This document shows positions 37,529 through 45,127 of a DNA stretch of 64,000 bases, in pieces. The notes under the pieces are model-generated. The model saw nothing but the letters and a program-made list of their open reading frames with translations, did not search any database and had not been told where the DNA came from. The stretch covers positions 124,001 through 188,000 of the forward strand of contig JAWKHL010000007.1 of NCBI GenBank assembly GCA_041394845.1, read 5' to 3'. The stretch comes from JAHCHG01 sp041394845. Lineage in GTDB: Bacteria; Acidobacteriota; Blastocatellia; Pyrinomonadales; Pyrinomonadaceae. Within the stretch, counting starts at the first letter, position 1, and every line of letters starts with the position of its first letter. The translations under genes and the position numbers were made by a program.

Positions 37529-39670
37529 CTAATTATCCTCTTTTGTCGGCGGGGTCGCCAGCGGAATGTCGCCGTCGTCGGTGATGGTGATGACCGGCTG
37601 GCGGGAGTTGGGATTTTTCTTCGAACGCCCGAACCGCAAGATCGGCGGGACGCTCGGTTTCGGGAGTTTGAAGGTCGAAAACGATTCGGTTCTTTTCAGG
37701 ATCGAACCGCCGTTGCCGGCCACCCAGAGTTCTTTTCCGCCCAGATAAACCACCGCCTGAAGGGAATTTCCCGTGATGTTCGGCTGGATCTCCCAGTTTT
37801 TCCCGCCGTCAACCGTCCGGATGACGCCGCCTCTTTCCCCGACGGCGATGGCCTCATTTTCCCGGAAGATCTGAACGGCGTACAGGTTCAGCCCGACTCC
37901 CGATTCCATATCCTCCCAGGTCAGCCCTCCGTCCGAGGTTCTGAGGACCGTCCCCTGAGCTCCGACGGCAAACCCCGTCTTTTGATCGAGAAAACTGAGC
38001 GCGTACAGATTTTCCCGGAGATTGGTGGTGATCTTATCCCAGGTCCGTCCGCCGTCGGCCGTGTGCAGAACGGTCCCTCGGTCGCCGATGATGACGCCGT
38101 GCATTTCGTCGGTGAACTGAACATCTTCAAGCCACGAACGGGTCCCCGATTCGATCTCTTCCCAGAACACCCCGCCGTTGTCCGACCGCAGGATCAGCCC
38201 GCCCGCGCCGACCGCAAAGCCTTTTCTCCGGTCGATAAAATCGACTCCGAACAGGTCTTCGTTGCGGTTCGGGACGCCTTTTGACCAACTGGCTCCGCCG
38301 TCGGTGGTTTTCAGGATCGTTCCGCCGTTGCCGACCGTCCAGCCGAAATCGGGATCGACGAAATCCAGCGCGTTGAGGTTTTCGGCCACTCCCGAATAGA
38401 CCGGAAGCCAGTTGTCGCCGCCGTCGTTGGTGATCCAGATCCGTCCCCGCGAACCGGAGGCGACGCCGATCTCCTGATCGAAAAACTCCAGATCGTTGAC
38501 GTCCTCGCGCCCGCCCTCGGTCAGGCGTTGCCAACTGTAACCGCCGTCGTCGGAGCGGACTATCAGACCGTCCTGACCGACCGCCCAACCGGTGTATTGA
38601 TCGGCGAAATACATCGAAACCAGTTTCGGGTTGGTGCGGATGTTAAAGGGAAGCCACATATTTCCGCCGTCGCCGGTCAGCCACACCTGACCGTTCGAAT
38701 CGGTCATCGAACCGTTGCGCTCATCGGCAAAGGAAACCGAAAGAAAATCCGCCCGGCTGAAGATGTTGATTTTTTGCCAGGTCGCGCCGCCGTCCTCGGT
38801 CCTCACCAGACAACCGCCGTAACCGACGGCCACGATCTTTTCGGGCGAAAGATAGGCCGTGCTGGCGATCAGGGAATTTCCGCAGGGGCGGCTCACCTGC
38901 CAGTTGTCCCCGCCGTCGGTCGTCGTCAGGATGCCTCCGAGCGTTCCGACGATGACGCTTTTCTCCCGGTCAAAAGCGGCCACCTTGAGCAGATGTTCGT
39001 CGGTCCCGGCCTTTTGCGTGATCCAGGTTTCTCCGCCGTCGGTGGTCCTCAAAATTCGCCCGTAGGTTCCGACCGCCCATCCGGTCTGAAAATTCTCTCC
39101 GGTAAATGTTACGCCGTAAAGATGGTCGCCCGCTTCGACGATGCTCTGCTTCCATTTTTTCCCGCCGTCGTCCGTCCAAAAGATCGAACCGCGGGCGCCG
39201 ACGATGACGGCCTGTTTTTTGTCCTTGACGAAAACGCTCGACAATGTGGCGTTGATCGGCGCTCTTTGCCCCTCCCAGTGAAACCCGCCGTTTTCGGTGC
39301 GAAGGATGGTGTTGTCGGAACCGACCGCGTAGCCGATGTCTTTGTTTTTGGCGAAATGGATGGCGAAAAGCTCGTTGCCCTGCGGCAGCGGATTTTGCCA
39401 GATCCAGCCCGGTTCCCTGGATCTTTGTCCTTCGGAATCACTGATCTTTTGCAGATCGGCGCCTTTGATCTGTTGAGCGAAAACGGGCGGGGCGGCGAGC
39501 AGTAGGCAGTAAGCTGTGAGCAGTAGGCAGTAAACGGTGAGCGGTAAGCGGGATTTGGTGAAATGCGCCGGAAGTTGAAAAAAGATGAAAGAAGACAAAA
39601 TCCGGCTCGCGGGCGAAAGATCGACTCTCCCCGTTTTTCCGTCTTTTCTTTTTTCCGTCCGGCATCTCAT
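37529..39670 (-). CDS. secreted Ycf48/BNR-type beta-propeller repeat protein
   Basis: About 713 residues of repeated blades: each has ...VG..G.I.RT.DGG..W..., e.g. GSDNTILRTENGGFHWEG, GARGSIFWTDDGGKKWKQ and GERGGVIRTVDGGKNWE, some fourteen in all, like the photosystem assembly factor Ycf48 and sialidase BNR repeats. It is preceded by a hydrophobic signal segment (LTVYCLLLTAYCLLLAAPPV) coded by a heptamer array, reached only after about 40 charged residues. The ATG at 39670 overlaps the RNase HI stop (TGATG). Probably an extracytoplasmic binding protein; the ligand is unknown. Confidence 0.82.
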   Translation of the reverse strand: MRCRTEKRKDGKTGRVDLSPASRILSSFIFFQLPAHFTKSRLPLTVYCLLLTAYCLLLAAPPVFAQQIKGADLQKISDSEGQRSREPGWIWQNPLPQGNELFAIHFAKNKDIGYAVGSDNTILRTENGGFHWEGQRAPINATLSSVFVKDKKQAVIVGARGSIFWTDDGGKKWKQSIVEAGDHLYGVTFTGENFQTGWAVGTYGRILRTTDGGETWITQKAGTDEHLLKVAAFDREKSVIVGTLGGILTTTDGGDNWQVSRPCGNSLIASTAYLSPEKIVAVGYGGCLVRTEDGGATWQKINIFSRADFLSVSFADERNGSMTDSNGQVWLTGDGGNMWLPFNIRTNPKLVSMYFADQYTGWAVGQDGLIVRSDDGGYSWQRLTEGGREDVNDLEFFDQEIGVASGSRGRIWITNDGGDNWLPVYSGVAENLNALDFVDPDFGWTVGNGGTILKTTDGGASWSKGVPNRNEDLFGVDFIDRRKGFAVGAGGLILRSDNGGVFWEEIESGTRSWLEDVQFTDEMHGVIIGDRGTVLHTADGGRTWDKITTNLRENLYALSFLDQKTGFAVGAQGTVLRTSDGGLTWEDMESGVGLNLYAVQIFRENEAIAVGERGGVIRTVDGGKNWEIQPNITGNSLQAVVYLGGKELWVAGNGGSILKRTESFSTFKLPKPSVPPILRFGRSKKNPNSRQPVITITDDGDIPLATPPTKEDN
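39497..39552. repeat. GAGCAGT heptamer array coding a signal-peptide core
   Basis: Eight contiguous heptamers: GAGCAGT, AGGCAGT, AAGCTGT, GAGCAGT, AGGCAGT, AAACGGT, GAGCGGT, AAGCGGG. Read on the minus strand they code LPLTVYC-LLLTAYC-LLL, a heptapeptide periodicity produced by three heptamers (21 nt). The same family forms the inverted pair at 49241-49328. Confidence 0.9.
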
Positions 39671-40128
39671 CAAATCTCGACGACCCCGATCTCGGCCACC
39701 GCTTCATCGAGCAGTTCTTCGTCAATGCGTCCCATCTCGGCCGATTGGCGGGCCAGCTTATCGGCTACTTCCTGAACGATATGTCCGGCGTGGCCCTTGA
39801 CCCATTCCCAAGTAATATCGTGTTTTTCGGCGGCTTTGTCGAGTCTGGCCCACCACTCGTGATTGGATTTTTTGCGGAAATTTCCGAGCATCGTCTGAAC
39901 GACGTAGCGCGAATCGCTCAACAGACGGACTTTGCACGGTTCGGTCAATGTCCGGAGACCGATCTCGGCCGCCGCGATCTCGGCCTGCTGATTGGTCGCA
40001 TTCCCCAAATATGCGCCGAACGCGCGCCAGAATCCCTTGTAACCCAGAACGGCCACGGCCGCCGCCCGCGGATTTCCTTTTCCGTTGCCGAGGCTCGAAC
40101 CGTCGCAAACTATCGTAACTTCCTTCAT
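39670..40128 (-). CDS. rnhA: ribonuclease HI family protein
   Basis: 152 residues. Removes the RNA strand of RNA-DNA hybrids. The catalytic acids are Asp9 (VCDGSS), Glu50 (QQAEIAA), Asp72 (LLSDSRYV) and Asp123 (EVADKLAR), with WEWVKGHAGH carrying the active-site His loop. Located 36 bp downstream of the HD-domain gene on the same strand and overlapping the propeller gene start by sharing TGATG, so probably part of one transcript. Confidence 0.92.
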   Translation of the reverse strand: MKEVTIVCDGSSLGNGKGNPRAAAVAVLGYKGFWRAFGAYLGNATNQQAEIAAAEIGLRTLTEPCKVRLLSDSRYVVQTMLGNFRKKSNHEWWARLDKAAEKHDITWEWVKGHAGHIVQEVADKLARQSAEMGRIDEELLDEAVAEIGVVEI

Positions 40129-40164
40129 AAAATTTCTTCGGTCGGGACGCCCCGCGCTCCAAAT

Positions 40165-40737
40165 TTACGCGAACGCCAGATCGATCTTCTCCCTGATCGC
40201 CTCCCAGACCTCTTCGCCGGCATCGCTGATATAGGCGGTCTTCGAAAGGATCTGCTCTTTTGAAACATCGTTTTCCCGCCAACTCTGCCGATTGTTATAG
40301 AGATTCTGCAAAACCGGCATCAGGCGATCGATCGCTTTGGCGAATTTCGCCTCTCTCGTTTCGGCCGCTTCGAACTCCTTCCAGATCTCCAGCATCTCCG
40401 CGCCGGTCTCTGCGGGCAAAATCCCGAGAATCCTCTCCATCGCCTTCAGTTCCTTGGCCTGCGCCGCTTTTCGTCCGGCCTCGTCGAAAAAGAAAACGTC
40501 GTCGGCGTCGATCTCGCAGATGTCGTGCAAAAGCAGCATCTTTAAGACTTTTTCCATGTCCGGCGGGTTGTCGGCGAATTTCGCCATAATGAGCGCCAGC
40601 AGGGAAACCTGCCAGCTGTGTTCGGCGGAATTTTCGTATCTCTCCAGCCCGAGCGGCTTGACGCGCCTTTGGATGGCTTTTAGTTTTTCCAGTTCGAGAA
40701 TGAATTCGAAACTTTTTTCCAGATTATCTTTTGTCAT
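40165..40737 (-). CDS. HD-domain phosphohydrolase, YfbR/HDDC2-like 5'-nucleotidase
   Basis: 190 residues. Metal ligands: His40 in NSAEHSWQV, His71-Asp72 in LLLHDICEID, and a distal Asp in AKAIDRLMPVL, the arrangement of the HD_3/HDDC2 family, which hydrolyses deoxynucleoside monophosphates. Length is normal. First gene of a likely operon with rnhA. Nucleotide salvage or pool control is inferred from the family. Confidence 0.85.
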   Translation of the reverse strand: MTKDNLEKSFEFILELEKLKAIQRRVKPLGLERYENSAEHSWQVSLLALIMAKFADNPPDMEKVLKMLLLHDICEIDADDVFFFDEAGRKAAQAKELKAMERILGILPAETGAEMLEIWKEFEAAETREAKFAKAIDRLMPVLQNLYNNRQSWRENDVSKEQILSKTAYISDAGEEVWEAIREKIDLAFA

Positions 40738-40770
40738 TTAAATTCGAGTCAAGCCTTCGAAGAAGGCGGC

Positions 40771-40953
40771 CATATTTGCAGCCCAAGGGCGCAAGCCCTG
40801 GGGGAACGGGAACGAACCGAATAAAGCCGTTGAAAATGGCGATATGAAATTGTTTATGCCGCGGATCTTCGACCGCTTGATTTTATCTCCGGCTCCTGTC
40901 CCAAGGCTTGCGCCCTTGGGCTACAAATATGATCGTCGTTTTCAACGACTTTG
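40771..40953. repeat. nested inverted-repeat element, REP-like
   Basis: Arms 40771-40802 (CATATTTGCAGCCCAAGGGC onward) and 40900-40931 match in 30 of 32 positions in inverted orientation. A second pair, AAAGCCGTTGAAAATGGCGA (40823-40842) against 40931-40953, also inverted, interlocks with it. No ORF inside. It fills the gap between the HD-domain gene start and a small membrane protein gene. Confidence 0.75.
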
Positions 40954-40956
40954 GAG

Positions 40957-41283
40957 TTACATTTCCTCTTTCAACTTTTGCGCCGAAATCTTCGACCAGA
41001 TAAATCTGAATAAAAAGCCCGTTGCAAAACCGGCGATCGTTAATACCAGAAAATTTAAGATCCCGCCGCCGCCTTCAATTACCTGAAAATATTTTTCGTT
41101 CCAACTGAAGGGAAATCCCCAGACGGAAAACCCTGAATAGCCGGGGCAAAATTTAACATCACTGTCAAGATACTCCCAATAGCCTCTGTAAGCGGCATAA
41201 TAACTGTACAGATTCAGAGCGGTGAATAGCCACAGATTAACCAACACTCCGACTTTAAACGCATTATTATAAAGCTTACTCAT
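40957..41283 (-). CDS. small membrane protein of unknown function
   Basis: About 108 residues starting MSKLYNNAFKVG, chosen because AGAGGGG lies 7 nt upstream; it overlaps the end of the SbcC-like gene by 8 bp. Two membrane helices (VLVNLWLFTALNLYSYYAAY and FLVLTIAGFATGFLFRFI) flank an aromatic loop (GFSVWGFPFSWNEKYF). No recognised domain. The overlap suggests co-translation with the SbcC-like gene. Confidence 0.6.
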   Translation of the reverse strand: MSKLYNNAFKVGVLVNLWLFTALNLYSYYAAYRGYWEYLDSDVKFCPGYSGFSVWGFPFSWNEKYFQVIEGGGGILNFLVLTIAGFATGFLFRFIWSKISAQKLKEEM

Positions 41284-43942
41284 TTTCATCCCCTCTGACC
41301 GACACCACATTATCGACATAGCCCTCGAAAGTGTCGTCGTGCGAGATGACGAAAAGCTGGTCGAAGGTCTGTTTTTCGGTGATCTGGCTGATCTGTTCGG
41401 CCAGACGTTCGCGGCGTTGGAGATCCATATTGGTCGTCGGTTCGTCGAAAAAGGCCAGTCTGATGTCCGAAAGCTGTTTCAAAAGCGCCAGACGGACGGA
41501 CAGGGCGGCCGCCATTTGTTCGCCGCCCGACAGGTTCTGAAAGGGCCGCTCAAAGCCGCTTTCTTCCAGCACGATCCCGTAATCCTCGGTCCATTTCAAA
41601 GTCCGTTCGGCGTTGCCGGTGATCTCGCGGAACATCTGATTGGCTTCGAGCGAAACGTGAAAGACGTAGTTTTTGGCGATCAGCGGCGCCGAACTTTTCA
41701 AAGTGTCGCGGATAAAACGGGTCGCCTCGGCGATCTTGTCCAGCCGCTCTTTTTCTTCGAATTCCTTGCGCATCTGCCCGCGAACTTCGGCCAGCCGCTC
41801 AAGTTCCTTTTGCGTTTCGGCCTCGCGAGAGCGGGCGTTTTCCAGATTGGCCCGCGTTTCGGCCTCGCGCCGTTCGGCCTCGCGCAAAAAAACTTTCTCG
41901 CTCTGATGCTTTTCGCCGTCGTAATCTTTGCTTGCCGCCTCCAGCTCTTTGGCGGTTCGCTCTTCTTCCGAGCGAAGACGCCCGACCTCTTTTTCGGCCG
42001 CTTCGAGTTCTTTTTCCCGTTCCGGCAAAAGTTTGGCCAGATCTTCGTTGGCGAGGAACTGGCGATGGGCTTCCGAGGTCCGGTCGCGTTTTTCGGAAAA
42101 CTCCTTCCACTGCGAATCGAGAAATTTATAGCTTTCGAGCTGTTCCAGCAAGATCCCCCGGTCGTTCTCCAATCGTTCCAGATTTTTCTCGATCTGAGTT
42201 CTGTCGCGCCGGAGCGCGGCCTCGTTCTCGGCTTCCGAGCGGAGCATTTTGATCTGCGCCCGAGGGTTGTCGAGCGCCTTCAGACGGCCTTCGGTCTCGG
42301 CCAGTTCGGTTTTGATGGCGGGCAGACCTTCGATCGTTTTTTCGAGAGATTCTTTTTCTGACCGGAGCGCTTTTCCCTCGTCGCCGATCTCCTGCGCCCG
42401 GCCCTTCAGGGTTTCCAGTTGAGCCAGAAATTTTTCGGCGTCGCGCGAGGTGCGAAGCGCTTTCGAGAGAGTTTTTTGTTCGGTTTCAAGGGTGGCGATC
42501 TGCGCCTTTATCTCGGTAAACTGCGTCGAGACGAAACTCTCCAAAGTTTGTCCGGGCTTTAAGTTGAGACATTTTTCCGACAGGATCGGACACAGACCGT
42601 TTTTGATCTCCTCCTGAAATTTTCGGTCCGAATCGAGTTTGGCCCGGAATCCGGCCAGCCGGGCCGTCAGTTCGGAGTCGCGTTTTTGTCTTTCTTCGAG
42701 AAATTTCGCCTCTTCGCCGCCCTTTTCGGCCTCTTTGATCTGGGCCTGATTCCTGGCGTATTTTTCCCGCAGATCAGAGAGTTTCGCTTCCAGACTTTTG
42801 ATCTGACTTTCGGCCGAACCGGCTTTGGCGACCCGGTTTTGCAGTTCTCTGGATTTTTTCTCCAGTTCCTCTTCGTCCCCGGCTTTCGGTTCGAGTTCCT
42901 TGATCTTTTTGTGGGCTTCGAGCGCCGAATCGAGCTTTTCCGAAAGGCTCTTTTGTTCGGCCCGGACCTTGACCAGAGCGCTTTCGACGCCTTTCAGTTC
43001 GCCGTCCTTTTTATCGCGTTCGACCCGTTCCCGCTCCAGTTCCTTCAAACGGGCGAGCGCTTCGAGATGGATCCCGTGATCCGTTTCGACCTCTTTGATC
43101 CGCTCCTGCGCTTCGAGCGCCTGACGGCGTTCGTTTTCCTTTTGCTTTTCGATCAGTTCCGCCCGCGCCTGTTCCGATCTCAAATGGTCGAGCGCGGTTT
43201 TTATCCGGTTGATCTCCGATTCTTTTTCGTCCAGTTTTTTGACGGTCCCGCTTTTCTCCCTAACCTCTTCGGTCAGTTTTTCCAGCGCGGCGGAGAGTTC
43301 TTCGGTTTGTGCGACGAAATTTTTATGGTCTTCTTCGAGAGTTTCGATCCGCCCCAGTTCGCCCTCGGCGCGGGCTATGTTCTCGCGCGCGGTGGTGATC
43401 CGGTTGTCGATGTGGCGGGCGGTTTCCAGAAGTTTGTCCGCGCCCTGCCGGTATTCTTCGACCTTGAGGAGTTTGTCGAAGGCCTTTTTCCGCTCGGCCG
43501 GGGTTTCGAGAAAAATGGCGGTAAAAGTGCCCTGCGGAACCCCGATCGCGCGGCGGAAGAGCGATTCCAGATCGGTCCCCGGATCGACGCCGAGATGCTG
43601 CCACAGGAATCGCGTCACCTCTTCTTTTTTGTCGGCGATCCGCGTTTTGAGCTGCGGGTCGTAAATGTAGTAGCCGGTTCCCGAATCGCGATAAACCATA
43701 TATTCGCGTTCGTCGAGGCCGCTTTCAAACGTGACGCGAACGACGCCTTTTTTCGCGCCGCGCCGGACGAAATCATCCTTTTTGTAATCCAAAAGATCGA
43801 ACAGAGTCCAGGCGACGGCCTCGATCAGAGTCGTTTTGCCCGCGCCATTTTCGCCCGTAATGGCCGTCGTTCCGCGCTGGAATTCGCGTTCGAAATGAGC
43901 GTGAGATTTGATGTCTTCGAGTTCGATCTTGGTGATGTGCAT
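41276..43942 (-). CDS. SbcC/Rad50-type AAA ATPase
   Basis: 888 residues from ATG 43942 (MHITKIELEDIKSHAHF). Walker A GENGAGKTT near residue 33; two long coiled coils; signature NLSGGEQMAAALSVR; Walker B IRLAFFDEPTTNMD; D-loop/H-loop FVISHDDTF. The coil apex carries CPILSEKC, a Cys-x6-Cys spacing, and not the CxxC zinc hook of typical Rad50. The family processes DNA ends and hairpins with an Mre11/SbcD nuclease, but no sbcD is found in this window. A heptamer array occupies the 5' leader and there is no clear ribosome site. Confidence 0.9.
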   Translation of the reverse strand: MHITKIELEDIKSHAHFEREFQRGTTAITGENGAGKTTLIEAVAWTLFDLLDYKKDDFVRRGAKKGVVRVTFESGLDEREYMVYRDSGTGYYIYDPQLKTRIADKKEEVTRFLWQHLGVDPGTDLESLFRRAIGVPQGTFTAIFLETPAERKKAFDKLLKVEEYRQGADKLLETARHIDNRITTARENIARAEGELGRIETLEEDHKNFVAQTEELSAALEKLTEEVREKSGTVKKLDEKESEINRIKTALDHLRSEQARAELIEKQKENERRQALEAQERIKEVETDHGIHLEALARLKELERERVERDKKDGELKGVESALVKVRAEQKSLSEKLDSALEAHKKIKELEPKAGDEEELEKKSRELQNRVAKAGSAESQIKSLEAKLSDLREKYARNQAQIKEAEKGGEEAKFLEERQKRDSELTARLAGFRAKLDSDRKFQEEIKNGLCPILSEKCLNLKPGQTLESFVSTQFTEIKAQIATLETEQKTLSKALRTSRDAEKFLAQLETLKGRAQEIGDEGKALRSEKESLEKTIEGLPAIKTELAETEGRLKALDNPRAQIKMLRSEAENEAALRRDRTQIEKNLERLENDRGILLEQLESYKFLDSQWKEFSEKRDRTSEAHRQFLANEDLAKLLPEREKELEAAEKEVGRLRSEEERTAKELEAASKDYDGEKHQSEKVFLREAERREAETRANLENARSREAETQKELERLAEVRGQMRKEFEEKERLDKIAEATRFIRDTLKSSAPLIAKNYVFHVSLEANQMFREITGNAERTLKWTEDYGIVLEESGFERPFQNLSGGEQMAAALSVRLALLKQLSDIRLAFFDEPTTNMDLQRRERLAEQISQITEKQTFDQLFVISHDDTFEGYVDNVVSVRGDENE

Positions 43943-43948
43943 TATTCC

Positions 43949-43983
43949 GATTTTGGATTTCAGGTTTTGGATTTTGGATTTTT
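43949..43983. repeat. heptamer array in the SbcC-like leader, AAATCCR family
   Basis: Five units on the plus strand, GATTTTG, GATTTCA, GGTTTTG, GATTTTG, GATTTTT, immediately upstream of the minus-strand start codon at 43942. Confidence 0.85.
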
Positions 43984-44098
43984 TCTTATGAGGATAGATT
44001 TTAGAATAAATTCGGGGGAAAGAGAAAAGGCGAATAAAAAATCTCCCTGAATCTTTTTCAAAAAATGATTCTGTGCCAAAATTGTTCGGGAAAATTCT

Positions 44099-45034
44099 AT
44101 GCTCACCAAATGTGTCAACTGCGGGTTTTACCTTCAAAAGGACGATCAGTTCTGTCTGAACTGCGGGCTTGAAGACCCTACTTTAAACCCTAAAACAAAC
44201 ACCGAGCTTCTTTTTTTTGTATTGGTCGGCATTTTTTTGATTTTACTGATTTTGGCAACTCATTTAACAACGGTGGCCAGCTACGCCTTTCTTTTATTTT
44301 TGGTCATTGTCCTGTCTTTTTGTGTTTATTACTTTTTCAGGAAAACTAAACAAACTAATTTTTTAAAATTTTCCTTCAAGGGGTTGAACGCCAAACAAGA
44401 GATAATCGAAAAACGCCTTTCGGAACTGACAAGGCGCACCCGGCAAATAGATGCGATCCTGGAAAAAATCAAACAGGACGATACCCCGCAGTTACAGGAC
44501 ACACGCCGGAAACTGCTCTCGGCGCGCGAGATCGTCACCGGGCAATACGCCCGATACGAACTTCAGGCCGGGAAGATCGAGATCGCCCGTCTCCAAAACG
44601 GCGTTCTGCCTTTTTTGGAAAATCTCCAGCGGCTCAATGAATTTGAGACCGAAAACGGCCTGATCACCATTGAGAATGCAAAACACGAAGTGGAAAAGAT
44701 CCGCCGCAATCTGACCAATTATTACGCCATCGAATTTCCGAAGGCGGTTCAGTCCGAAAAAAATGGCTTTTTATCACAACTCAAGGAAACCGAAGATTCC
44801 TGCGACAAACTGCGCGAGGCCATTTTGAGCCGTCAGGCGGCGCGCGCCCTCCGCGACATTACGCCGATCGAGGACGGGATCGACGCGCCGAACGCCGAAG
44901 AGGTCGCCCACGCGGTCGAGACCTTCAACATCCAATCGACGCTGACCGATTTCAGCGATTCTTTCGAGGAACTGGAAAACGAATACCGCCGCCTCCGGGC
45001 CGAAAACGACGTCGGCAAAAAGCTGATGCCGTGA
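44099..45034 (+). CDS. zinc-ribbon membrane protein with coiled coil
   Basis: 311 residues. N-terminal zinc ribbon (CVNCGFYLQKDDQFCLNCG), two membrane helices (FFVLVGIFLILLILATHL and YAFLLFLVIVLSFCVYYFF), then about 200 residues of charged helix likely forming a coiled coil. No enzymatic motif. The topology suggests an inner-membrane protein with a cytoplasmic helical tail. Divergent from the SbcC-like gene by 155 bp. A two-unit heptamer repeat follows 13 bp after its stop. Confidence 0.7.
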   Translation: MLTKCVNCGFYLQKDDQFCLNCGLEDPTLNPKTNTELLFFVLVGIFLILLILATHLTTVASYAFLLFLVIVLSFCVYYFFRKTKQTNFLKFSFKGLNAKQEIIEKRLSELTRRTRQIDAILEKIKQDDTPQLQDTRRKLLSAREIVTGQYARYELQAGKIEIARLQNGVLPFLENLQRLNEFETENGLITIENAKHEVEKIRRNLTNYYAIEFPKAVQSEKNGFLSQLKETEDSCDKLREAILSRQAARALRDITPIEDGIDAPNAEEVAHAVETFNIQSTLTDFSDSFEELENEYRRLRAENDVGKKLMP

Positions 45035-45047
45035 CCGGAAGAAAACC

Positions 45048-45062
45048 CCCATCACCCATCAC
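45048..45062. repeat. two-unit CCCATCA heptamer remnant
   Basis: CCCATCACCCATCAC, same family as 7465-7530 and 19643-19768, without an inverted partner. Confidence 0.6.
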
Positions 45063-45127
45063 AAAAAAATGGCGATCCGAATTCGCATCCGAACCGCCTC
45101 CAGCGAAGGTTAAACAAAAAACCGTCG

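Noticed and set aside
43943..44137. An upstream extension of the SbcC-like protein to 44137
   Set aside because: The added residues are coded by a heptamer array and overlap the divergent zinc-ribbon gene; the family begins at MHITKIELEDIKSH.
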